NCBI GenBank assembly: GCA_964554105.1
Contig: CAZKNF010000051.1
Span: 1-24,520 of the forward strand
Direction: 5' to 3'
DNA length: 24,520 nucleotides
From: CAZKNF01 sp964554105
GTDB lineage: Bacteria; Bacteroidota; Rhodothermia; Rhodothermales; VXPQ01
Positions 15,966 through 23,481 of the stretch are shown in pieces; position 1 is the first letter of the stretch, and every line of letters starts with the position of its first letter. A program made the position numbers and the translations under genes. The notes beneath the pieces were generated by a model that was given only the letters and a program-made list of their open reading frames with translations, ran no database searches and was not told the origin of the DNA.

Positions 15966-17863
15966 ATCCTTCACGATATTTATTAGCCTACCAGACACCG
16001 GCGCTCAGAGGGACGCATGTGCTCAACAGAGCGCGCGCGGCCGGCTGGCGGTATTCGGTCGGCTGGCTCGTTCTGGCAGCCGCACTGCTTCTGTTCGGCG
16101 CCGGCTGTTCGGCTGAATCGAAGCCGTCTTCCGGCGCGGACCGAGGCGACGCAACCGTGGTGCTCACGGATGTCACGGACGAAGCCGGTCTCGGCGGCTT
16201 TCTACACGAAAACGGCGCGACGGGAAAGAAGCTGTTCCCCGAAATGATGGGCTCCGGCGGCGGATTCATCGACTATGACGGGGACGGATGGCTCGACGTC
16301 ATCCTGCTGAGCGGAGGCACATTCGACGAGCAGTCTGCCGGACCCGGAGATGCCGTCTGGCCCGCGGATGCCGCGAATGCTGCGAGCGCCGCGAGAGCGT
16401 CGGACGAGCGGCGCGGAATCTGGCTGTATCGCAATGAAGGGGACGGCACATTCTCGGATCAGACCGAAGCCGCCGGACTCGCCGGCGTCAGGGCGTATTC
16501 GCTCGGGGTTGCCGCGGCGGACTACGACAACGACGGCGACGAGGATTTCGTCGTCACCAACCTCGGCGAAGACATGCTCTTCCGAAACGACGACGGCGTC
16601 TTCACTGAAGTCGGCAGCGCCGCCGGGATCGGCGATCGCTGGGCCTGGGGCAGCTCGCCGATCTTCTTCGACGCGGACGGCGACGGCCGGCTCGACCTCT
16701 TCGTCGGCAATTACGTCGAGTGGACGCTCGAAACGGATAAGTGGTGCCCGGAAGGCAGCCTGGCGAAGGTCTACTGCATTCCCGCCGATTACGACGGCAT
16801 CGCAAGCCGATACTACCACAACAACGGCGACGGCACGTTTACGGACCGCACCGAGGAAGCAGGATTCATTACCGGTGCGAGAGAGGTGCGCGAAAAGGCG
16901 CTCGGCGTCGCCGAGCTCGATTACAACGACGACGGCCGGTCGGATCTGTACGTGGCAACCGACGGCGAAGGCAATCTCCTGTACGAGAACAACGGCGACG
17001 GGACCTTCACCGAACGAGGCGTGCTCAGCGGCGTCACCTTCAGCGATCACGGCGAGGCGCGCGCAGGCATGGGAGTCGACGCGGGGGTCGTGGACAGCAC
17101 CGGCCGCGTGTCGATGTTCGTCGGCAATTTCTCCGAGGAGCCAATCAGCGTATATCGCCATCTAGGCGGCGGACTTTTCGAAGATCGAACTGCCCCGTCG
17201 CGCCTATCGCAGGCGAGCTACATCACGCTGACGTTCGGATTGTTTCTGTTCGACGTCGATCTGGATGGCGATCTGGATCTCTTCGTCGCGAACGGGCACG
17301 TCTATCCGGATCGCCTCGGCGAACAGGATAAGATTACGCTGGAGCAGCAGGCGCAGCTCTATGTGAACCACGGAGACGGTACGTTCGTTGAGGTCCTGCA
17401 GGAAGACGGCGTGCTTAGCAGAAGACTGATCGCGCGCGGCGCTGCCTATGCCGACTACGATCGCGACGGCGATCTCGATGTCCTCGTCACCGAGAACGCT
17501 GGTCCGGCGCACCTCTGGCGCAACGATACCGACGGCGGAAATTTCCTGCGGGTCACGCTCGAAGGCCGCGAAAGCAACCTGGATGCAATCGGATCGCGCC
17601 TCATCGCGGTGATGGACGGCCATCGAATGGAACGGCGGATCCGAACCGGTTCGAGCTATCTCTCGCAGTCCGAGAAAGCCGCCGTCTTCGGACTCGGAGC
17701 CGCGGAGAGCGTCGACAGCCTGATCGTCCATTGGCCGAACGGAAGTGTCGACAGATTTGCGGATGTGAAGGGCAATCAGGAACTGAGGATCGTGGAGAAT
17801 AGCGGGAGATTTGAACAGGTGCCGATGCACGGAATCCAACAGAGGAGCCTCGCCGGACGATGA
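15962..17863 (+). CDS. CRTAC1-B: FG-GAP/ASPIC-UnbV lipoprotein
   Basis: The 633-residue product overlaps the TPR-A stop (ATGA) and has a lipoprotein signal ending LLFGAGC (Cys49). Blades follow in CRTAC1 order: DVTDEAGLGGF, DYDGDGWLDVILL (~103), a loop rich in Ala, Ser and Asp, YRNEGDGTFSDQTEAAGL, DYDNDGDEDFVVTNLG, FDADGDGRLDLFVGNYVEW, Cys262/Cys272 (KWC...YCIP), DYNDDGRSDLYVA, the altered blade VVDSTGRVSMFVGNF, FDVDLDGDLDLFVANGHVYPD and DYDRDGDLDVLVTENAG. An ASPIC/UnbV domain at ~526-622 closes it (ESNLDAIGSRL...RTGSSYLSQSEKAAVFGLG). It is strikingly similar to the adjacent CRTAC1-C, including long near-identical DNA around 16785-16850 and 18565-18640. A GTG at 16019 preceded by AGAGGG would give a shorter 30-residue signal region; the codons before it look atypical (TTA TTA, AGA). 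Presumed envelope or surface binding protein. Confidence 0.88.
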   Translation: MNPSRYLLAYQTPALRGTHVLNRARAAGWRYSVGWLVLAAALLLFGAGCSAESKPSSGADRGDATVVLTDVTDEAGLGGFLHENGATGKKLFPEMMGSGGGFIDYDGDGWLDVILLSGGTFDEQSAGPGDAVWPADAANAASAARASDERRGIWLYRNEGDGTFSDQTEAAGLAGVRAYSLGVAAADYDNDGDEDFVVTNLGEDMLFRNDDGVFTEVGSAAGIGDRWAWGSSPIFFDADGDGRLDLFVGNYVEWTLETDKWCPEGSLAKVYCIPADYDGIASRYYHNNGDGTFTDRTEEAGFITGAREVREKALGVAELDYNDDGRSDLYVATDGEGNLLYENNGDGTFTERGVLSGVTFSDHGEARAGMGVDAGVVDSTGRVSMFVGNFSEEPISVYRHLGGGLFEDRTAPSRLSQASYITLTFGLFLFDVDLDGDLDLFVANGHVYPDRLGEQDKITLEQQAQLYVNHGDGTFVEVLQEDGVLSRRLIARGAAYADYDRDGDLDVLVTENAGPAHLWRNDTDGGNFLRVTLEGRESNLDAIGSRLIAVMDGHRMERRIRTGSSYLSQSEKAAVFGLGAAESVDSLIVHWPNGSVDRFADVKGNQELRIVENSGRFEQVPMHGIQQRSLAGR

Positions 17864-19647
17864 AGACGATGTTCTGCTCCATACGTCGCCTCGTCCGCAT
17901 CGCGCCGGCCGTTCTGGTCCTCGCGGCAGGCATCGCTGCATCCGCGTGCACCGATTCGAGGTCGGCCGGATCTTCCGGATCGGATGGGCAGGACGAGCGT
18001 GCCCTGTCATTCACGGACATCACCGCTGCGGCGGGTCTGGCGGATTTTCAGCACGTGAACGGCAGCTTCGGACAGAAGTGGGTCCCGGAAATCGCGAGCG
18101 GAGGCGGTGGCTTTATCGATTACGACGGTGACCGCTGGCCCGACATCCTGCTCGTCGGGGGCGGCAAATTTCGCGAGTACAACGACGGACCGGTGCGGGC
18201 GCTGTATCTCTATAGAAACAACGGCGACGGCACCTTCTCCGATCGCACGGAGAAAGCCGGATTGGCCGACGTGTTGACCTACGGAATGGGCATCACGGCC
18301 GCTGACTACGACAACGACGGCGACGAGGATTTCTTCCTGTCGACCCTGTACGAGGATATGCTGTTTCGCAACGACGGCGGCACATTCGTCGAAGTCGGAG
18401 CGGAAGCAGGCATCGCGGAACGGTCGGAATGGAGTTCCTCTTCGTTGTTTTTCGATGCGGATAACGACGGATACGTAGATCTCTACGTCGGCGGCTACAT
18501 CGACTGGACGCCCGCAAAAGATATCTACTGTCCGCACAACGGCGAGAAAGCATACTGCACGCCGCAGCAGTACGACGGCATCGCGAGCCGATTCTACCAC
18601 AACAACGGCGACGGCACCTTCACCGACCGCACGGACGAGGCGGGTTTCACGCCGATTCCCGGTAAAGTGTACGGCGCGGTCGAGCTCGACTACAACAACG
18701 ACGGCTGGTCCGATCTCTACATCGCAGAGGATACCGAGCGGAATCTGCTCTATGTGAACAATGGCGACGGCACCTTTACTGAACGAGGGGTGGCCGCCGG
18801 CGTCGCATACGATCAGAACGGGAGAGCGCGAGCCGGAATGGGAGCAGACGCGGGCGTCGTCGACAGTACGATGCAGGTCACGTTGTTCGTCGGAAATTTT
18901 TCGGAAGAAACTGTCGGCGCCTTTCGCCACATGGGCGGAGGCCTCTTCGTCGATCGAGTCGCACCTGCGCGGCTCGCATATCCGAGCATGCTGACCCTCA
19001 CGTTCGGCCTGTTCCTCTTCGACGTGGATCTCGATGGAGATCTGGACCTGTTCACGGCCAACGGGCACGTCCAGACGCACATCTCGGAAATACATGAACG
19101 AGTGACCTTCGAACAGCCGTCGCAGTTGTATTTGAATCGCGGGGATGGCGTCTTCGACGAAGTGTCGCAGCAGCATGACGTGCTCATGCAGCCGGTGGTC
19201 GGCCGGGGCGCGGCGTATGCGGATGTCGATCGCGACGGCGACCTCGACATCCTCCTGATAGAAAACGACGGCCCGGCACATCTGTGGCGGAACGATCTCG
19301 AGGATGGCCGATTTCTGCGGGTGAGTCTCGAAGGCCGCGAGAGCAATCGAGATGCCCTCGGATCGCGTCTCGTGCTGGTCGCGGACGGCCAGCGCATGGA
19401 ACGGCGCATTCGGACCGGCTCCAGTTATCTATCGCAGTCGGAAACGGCTGCCGTATTCGGATTGGGAGCCTCAGAGCGTGTCGACAGTCTCCTTGTATTC
19501 TGGCCGGGCGGACACGTCGACCGGTTCGCGGATCTGGAAGCCAATCAGGAAATACGCGTAATAGAAGGTACGGGCATGGTGGAGCGGGCGCCGCTGCCCG
19601 GTCGAACGCTTCGACAGGAAGAAGGTCAACCGCTGGCTAATCGATGA
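17860..19647 (+). CDS. CRTAC1-C: FG-GAP/ASPIC-UnbV lipoprotein
   Basis: The 595-residue product starts at an ATGA overlap with CRTAC1-B and has a compact lipoprotein signal (IAASAC, Cys30), so this overlap start is well supported. It keeps the order of CRTAC1-B: DITAAAGLADF, DYDGDRWPDILL (~84, with Arg in place of the usual Gly), a short 12-residue loop where A and B carry ~35 residues, YRNNGDGTFSDRTEKAGL, DYDNDGDEDFFLS, FDADNDGYVDLYVGGY, Cys224/Cys233 (YC...YCTP), DYNNDGWSDLYIA, VVDSTMQVTLFVGNF, FDVDLDGDLDLFTANGHV and DVDRDGDLDILLIEN. The UnbV domain lies at ~484-580 (ESNRDALGSRL...RTGSSYLSQSETAAVFGLG). High similarity to CRTAC1-B through the UnbV domain indicates tandem duplication. The absence of the long loop is the main difference. 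Its stop overlaps an ATG of TPR-B. Confidence 0.88.
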   Translation: MKTMFCSIRRLVRIAPAVLVLAAGIAASACTDSRSAGSSGSDGQDERALSFTDITAAAGLADFQHVNGSFGQKWVPEIASGGGGFIDYDGDRWPDILLVGGGKFREYNDGPVRALYLYRNNGDGTFSDRTEKAGLADVLTYGMGITAADYDNDGDEDFFLSTLYEDMLFRNDGGTFVEVGAEAGIAERSEWSSSSLFFDADNDGYVDLYVGGYIDWTPAKDIYCPHNGEKAYCTPQQYDGIASRFYHNNGDGTFTDRTDEAGFTPIPGKVYGAVELDYNNDGWSDLYIAEDTERNLLYVNNGDGTFTERGVAAGVAYDQNGRARAGMGADAGVVDSTMQVTLFVGNFSEETVGAFRHMGGGLFVDRVAPARLAYPSMLTLTFGLFLFDVDLDGDLDLFTANGHVQTHISEIHERVTFEQPSQLYLNRGDGVFDEVSQQHDVLMQPVVGRGAAYADVDRDGDLDILLIENDGPAHLWRNDLEDGRFLRVSLEGRESNRDALGSRLVLVADGQRMERRIRTGSSYLSQSETAAVFGLGASERVDSLLVFWPGGHVDRFADLEANQEIRVIEGTGMVERAPLPGRTLRQEEGQPLANR

Positions 19648-20978
19648 AACTGCGAGCGATGCCGAGTTTCGATAGACTACGATCAATGCATTTTGAGAGA
19701 GGGGAGAGCATGATGCGGAAGAGCCGCGCAGCCACAGGATTCATCCGCTCGGCCGGATGGTTGTTAATCCTCATTCTGGCCGTGGCATCTGCCGGCTGCG
19801 GGTCGGAAGAGGACGAGTTATCGGCCACCGAGCGGCAGCGGCAGCTCGTCGGTCCGCAGGTGGGGAGATATCTGATAGAAGGACAGCGTGCCTATGAGCG
19901 GGGATCCTACACCCTGGCGCTCGCCATGACGGATAGCGCAGAACAACACGCGCCAAACCTGGCCGACCTTCACTTCTTGCGCGGCAACGTGTACATGCAG
20001 CTCAACCAGCTTCGGATCGCGCAGGCGGCCTACGAGAAGGTGATGGAAGTGGATCCGAAGTACGGTGGAGCACGCTTCAATCTCGGACTCATCGCGCACC
20101 GTCAGGACCAGCTTCGCGATGCGATCGACTGGTTTAAGAAAGAAGAGGAGATAGAGGAGCAATCGAATGTATCCCTGGAGCTTGGGCGGGCCTACGCCAG
20201 ACTCGGCGAGCCGGATAGTGCGCGGATGGCCTACGAGCGTGCAATCGAGCTCGACAGCAGCAACTCGACGGCGCTCATGTGGCTCGGCCAGCTCTACGAA
20301 GAGCTCGGAGAGATGGACAAGGCGCTCGAAGTCTCGAAAGCCGGTCTCGAAATCAGACCGGATGATCCCGATTACCAGTACGTCGTCGGTTCGCTGCTCT
20401 TCCGCCTCGGAGAAGTCGATGAAGCCGAGCCGTATCTCCGGGCCGTCGCCAAGGAGCGTCCTTGGCATCACGGCGCTCAGTTCAACATGGGACAGGTCTT
20501 AATGCGCATGGGACAGGAAGACGAAGCCCAGGGCTACTTTTCGCAGGCCGACAGCGCCCAGCAGATGCAGGAGGTGATTTCCGACGCCGAAGAGGATATC
20601 GGACGCGAACCGAATAATCTGGAGCACTGGGCCAACATGGCTTCTGTGCTGAGGGACCTCGGAGAAGTGGATCAGGCCATCGAGGCCCTGAAGGTCGCCA
20701 CGACGCTCCATCCCCGCAACCTGCATCTGCAAAGCAACCTCGCCCTCCTACTGATGGAGAACGGGGAAAATGACGCGGCGATCGGCCGTTACAGGGCCAT
20801 TCTCGAGGTCGATTCGACGCTCGCCGACGTCTGGCTCAATCTCGGAGCGGCGTATGCCAACGCCGGCTACCGCGATGAGGCGCGGCAATCGTGGGAAAAG
20901 GTCGAGACGCTCGAACCGGGCCATCCCGCCGTGCACGAATACCTCGCTCGCATATCAGAAATTCCGGACGCGTCCTAA
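19644..20978 (+). CDS. TPR-B: tetratricopeptide repeat lipoprotein
   Basis: From the ATG overlapping the CRTAC1-C stop the product has 444 residues, with a lipobox VASAGC at Cys52. After the Cys come GSEEDE, acidic residues just behind the lipidation site that resemble the lipoprotein export signal described for surface lipoproteins of Bacteroidota. TPR units fill ~70-440 (LHFLRGNVYMQLNQLRIAQ, MWLGQLYEELGEMDKALEVS, WANMASVLRDLGEVDQAIEAL, WLNLGAAYANAGYRDEARQSWEKV). It is longer at the C-terminus than TPR-A by about two repeats. A second start at 19710 (ATGATG) follows a good AGGGG sequence, gives a tidy 30-residue signal peptide (MMRKSRAATGFIRSAGWLL...), and the 22 codons before it include several unlike the rest (CTA, TCA, AGA). 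I keep 19644 because three other junctions in the block also overlap by ATGA, but 19710 is nearly as likely. A 13-base tandem repeat follows the gene. Confidence 0.87.
   Translation: MKLRAMPSFDRLRSMHFERGESMMRKSRAATGFIRSAGWLLILILAVASAGCGSEEDELSATERQRQLVGPQVGRYLIEGQRAYERGSYTLALAMTDSAEQHAPNLADLHFLRGNVYMQLNQLRIAQAAYEKVMEVDPKYGGARFNLGLIAHRQDQLRDAIDWFKKEEEIEEQSNVSLELGRAYARLGEPDSARMAYERAIELDSSNSTALMWLGQLYEELGEMDKALEVSKAGLEIRPDDPDYQYVVGSLLFRLGEVDEAEPYLRAVAKERPWHHGAQFNMGQVLMRMGQEDEAQGYFSQADSAQQMQEVISDAEEDIGREPNNLEHWANMASVLRDLGEVDQAIEALKVATTLHPRNLHLQSNLALLLMENGENDAAIGRYRAILEVDSTLADVWLNLGAAYANAGYRDEARQSWEKVETLEPGHPAVHEYLARISEIPDAS
19700..19709 (+). promoter_or_regulatory. Ribosome-binding site for a possible second TPR-B start
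   Basis: AGGGG at 19700-19704 sits five bases before the tandem ATGATG at 19710, within the purine run GAGAGAGGGGAGAG. This is among the best Shine-Dalgarno-like sequences in the window. It supports translation from 19710, which may be the true start or a re-initiation site after the ATGA overlap. Confidence 0.4.
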
Positions 20979-20981
20979 GGA

Positions 20982-21033
20982 GTCGTTGTAAGCTGTCGTT
21001 ATATGGAGTCGTTTTAAGCAGTCGTCTTAAGGA
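20982..21033 (+). repeat. Four 13-base tandem repeats before the second TonB receptor
   Basis: Four consecutive 13-base units begin at 20982, 20995, 21008 and 21021: GTCGTTGTAAGCT, GTCGTTATATGGA, GTCGTTTTAAGCA and GTCGTCTTAAGGA. Each starts with GTCGT and carries an AT-rich centre. A shortened relative (CGTCCTAAGGA) overlaps the TPR-B stop codon and a decayed unit (GCCGTCGCGG) follows. The array lies wholly between TPR-B and the receptor gene and could hold regulator binding sites; in-frame stops rule out coding across it. Confidence 0.7.
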
Positions 21034-21120
21034 GCCGTCGCGGGTTGAAGTGGTCGAATCCTGCGCCCTGATTCGCTCCGGAGGTCTCAGAAGCCGAGAG
21101 CGTCAGTGCCGGGGGCAGTA

Positions 21121-23433
21121 ATGAAAATGGGCGTCATGGATCGTATGCGTAGACAAATCTGTAGAGGTGGCTTCCTCGTGGTGCTGCTCTGGGGAATGGC
21201 CTCCGGCGCCCATGCCCAGCAGGCATCGCTGAGCGGATTCGTCACGGACGAATCGAACGGCCGTCCGCTCGAGCTCGTGAACGTCGTGCTTCGGGCCGAT
21301 GACGGCTCCTTGAGGGGAGAGACGACCAACAGCGACGGTCTGTATCTCATCTCGGGCCTCGATCCCGGCACGTATGAGGTCATCGTCTCGTACGTCGGAT
21401 ACGAAGCATTCATCGATACGCTCACCTTCGAAGCCGGTGATGCGCGTACGCTGAATCCGGCCCTGTCCCCTGTGGACGAGGAGCTCGACGAGGTGCTCAT
21501 CGAAACCGAACGCGTCGGCGGCGGGGCGAGAGTGACGGCCGGGCAGCAGATCGTTCGTCCGGCCGACATCGAAGGTGTGCCGGGCTTAGATGTCTCGGGA
21601 GACCTCGCGAATTACCTCACCGCACAGCCCGGCATCGTCTCGACGGGCGACCGGGGCGGACAGCTCTTCATCCGCGGTGGCGAACCGTCACAGAATCACA
21701 TCCAGCTCGATGGAATCCTCCTCTATCAACCCTTCCACATTCTCGGATTCTATTCCGCGTTTCCGTCAGATATCATCAACAGGGCCGACGTGTACGCGGG
21801 CGGATATGGCAGCAAGTTCGGCGGACGGATATCCTCGGTCCTCGACATCAGCTCGCGCTCGGGCCATATGCGCCGGTTCGGCGGATCCGCTGCCGTGTCG
21901 CCGTTCTTGAGCTCGGTTCAGGTCGAAGGGCCGCTTTATCCGAATCGCGTATCGTTTCTGGCCTCGGTGCGGCGGTCGAATCTGGAAGAAGGCGCCTCCC
22001 GCTACCTCGACGATCAGCTGCCGTTCAACTTCAGCGATGCTTTCGGGAAGATCAGCGCCGTCATCACGGAGAACAGCAGGGCGTCCGTGACCGCCCTTCA
22101 GACGCGCGACCGGGGTGTGCTGGCGGAGGATACTGGAGGGCAGGCTCCCGAAGAGATCCGATGGCGGAACGAAGCAGTGGGTTTCCGGCTGCTGATGCTC
22201 CCGCGCTTCGTCTCCATCATGGCCGATCTGCATGTGTCCTATTCCAGATATAAGACGGAGCTGGGAGACCCGGACGATCCGTCCCGGGTCTCCGAGATCG
22301 AGAACACGCACGTGGCGATCGACGCCTCCTACTTCGGTGACGTAATCGACGCGGAAGCCGGTACCGCACTCCGCGTGAGCACGCTGCAGAGCGAAATCGG
22401 AGGGCTCTATCAGAACATCGATCTCCGCTTCGCCACCGTGTCGAACTGGGGCAGCTACCTCGAATTCGACATCGATGTCGGACGAGGGCTGCGCGTGCGC
22501 CCGGGGATACGGGCGCAGTTCTATAAGGTCCGATTCAATCCCTACCTCGAGCCCCGGCTTCGGGTCGTCTGGGAGCGAGGACCGCATCAAATCAGCTCCG
22601 CCCTGGGCGTCTACCGCCAGGAAATCATCGGGATAAGCGATCGCCGGGACGCCGCGAGCGTGTTTACGGTCTGGACGAACATCCCGCAGCCCAATCCCAA
22701 CATCCCCGACGTGCGACAGGGCCGCATCCAGCGTGCCGTTCACGGCATTCTGGGGTACCGCGCAAGCCCCGTGCCCTGGCTGGATGTGTCCATCGAGGGC
22801 TTCTACAAGGACCTCGACAATCTGCTTATCTCGGAATGGACGGCCATCCCGCAGTTATCCACCCGCCTGCAGCCGGCATCGGGCCGTGCACTCGGGGCGG
22901 ATTTCAGGCTTGAAGTGCGTCGCGGACCGTTCTACGGATATGTCAATTACGGTCTCTCGTCGACGCGCTACACGGCCGAAACCGACCAGTTCAGATTCTG
23001 GTTCGGTGAGCAGAGGCCCACCTTTCGTCCGCCGCACGACCGCAGGCATCAGGTCAACGTGCTGGCAAGCACGACGCTTGCCGGATTCGGCCTGAATGCG
23101 CGCTGGGAATTCGGATCGGGTCTGCCGTTCAGCCGAGCGGTCGGGTTCGACGGATTCGCGCTCGTCGACGACATCGAGAAGGCCTCGGAGATAGCGGGAA
23201 TTCGCCGCGTCATCTATGAGCGGCCGTTCAACGCCGTTCTACCGACGTATCATCGACTCGACCTCTCCCTGGAGCGAACCTTCTCGCTTGGGCGCACCGA
23301 TGTGACGCTCCAGAGCAGCGTAATCAACGCGTACGATCGCCGCAACCTGTTCTACCTGGACGTGTTCACGCTGCAGCGCGTCGACCAGCTGCCGATTGTG
23401 CCGTCGTTTGGACTCAAGGTCGAATTCTTATGA
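21121..23433 (+). CDS. TonB-dependent receptor with N-terminal carboxypeptidase-regulatory-like domain
   Basis: From the ATG at 21121 the product has 770 residues. A signal peptide (basic MRRQICR, hydrophobic FLVVLLWGMA, cleavage near AHA|Q) leads into a carboxypeptidase-regulatory-like beta-sandwich at ~36-118 (SGFVTDESNGRPLELVNVVL...TNSDGLYLISGLDPGTYEVIVSYVGYE). The plug follows at ~140-245 (QPGIVSTGDRGGQLFIRGGE, QLDGILLYQPFHILG, YAGGYGSKFGGRISSVLDI), then a barrel ending FGLKVEFL. The domain order fits outer-membrane receptors of Bacteroidota that import oligomers, siderophores or other large ligands; the short regulatory domain without an STN domain argues against anti-sigma signalling. 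The open frame extends to GTG 21106, but ATG 21121 is a better start. The DUF4249-like gene follows almost at once, a common pairing. The substrate is not readable from the sequence. Confidence 0.9.
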   Translation: MKMGVMDRMRRQICRGGFLVVLLWGMASGAHAQQASLSGFVTDESNGRPLELVNVVLRADDGSLRGETTNSDGLYLISGLDPGTYEVIVSYVGYEAFIDTLTFEAGDARTLNPALSPVDEELDEVLIETERVGGGARVTAGQQIVRPADIEGVPGLDVSGDLANYLTAQPGIVSTGDRGGQLFIRGGEPSQNHIQLDGILLYQPFHILGFYSAFPSDIINRADVYAGGYGSKFGGRISSVLDISSRSGHMRRFGGSAAVSPFLSSVQVEGPLYPNRVSFLASVRRSNLEEGASRYLDDQLPFNFSDAFGKISAVITENSRASVTALQTRDRGVLAEDTGGQAPEEIRWRNEAVGFRLLMLPRFVSIMADLHVSYSRYKTELGDPDDPSRVSEIENTHVAIDASYFGDVIDAEAGTALRVSTLQSEIGGLYQNIDLRFATVSNWGSYLEFDIDVGRGLRVRPGIRAQFYKVRFNPYLEPRLRVVWERGPHQISSALGVYRQEIIGISDRRDAASVFTVWTNIPQPNPNIPDVRQGRIQRAVHGILGYRASPVPWLDVSIEGFYKDLDNLLISEWTAIPQLSTRLQPASGRALGADFRLEVRRGPFYGYVNYGLSSTRYTAETDQFRFWFGEQRPTFRPPHDRRHQVNVLASTTLAGFGLNARWEFGSGLPFSRAVGFDGFALVDDIEKASEIAGIRRVIYERPFNAVLPTYHRLDLSLERTFSLGRTDVTLQSSVINAYDRRNLFYLDVFTLQRVDQLPIVPSFGLKVEFL

Positions 23434-23481
23434 GTGCCCTGCCGCAAAACTATTTTCGCACAAACAGGAGAACTTGAGATT

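Noticed and set aside
18007..19281. 424-residue open frame on the - strand, and a similar one at 16202-17161
   Set aside because: Both are antisense to CRTAC1 propeller repeats; long antisense frames here follow from repeated GAC-GGC codons and high GC, not from genes.
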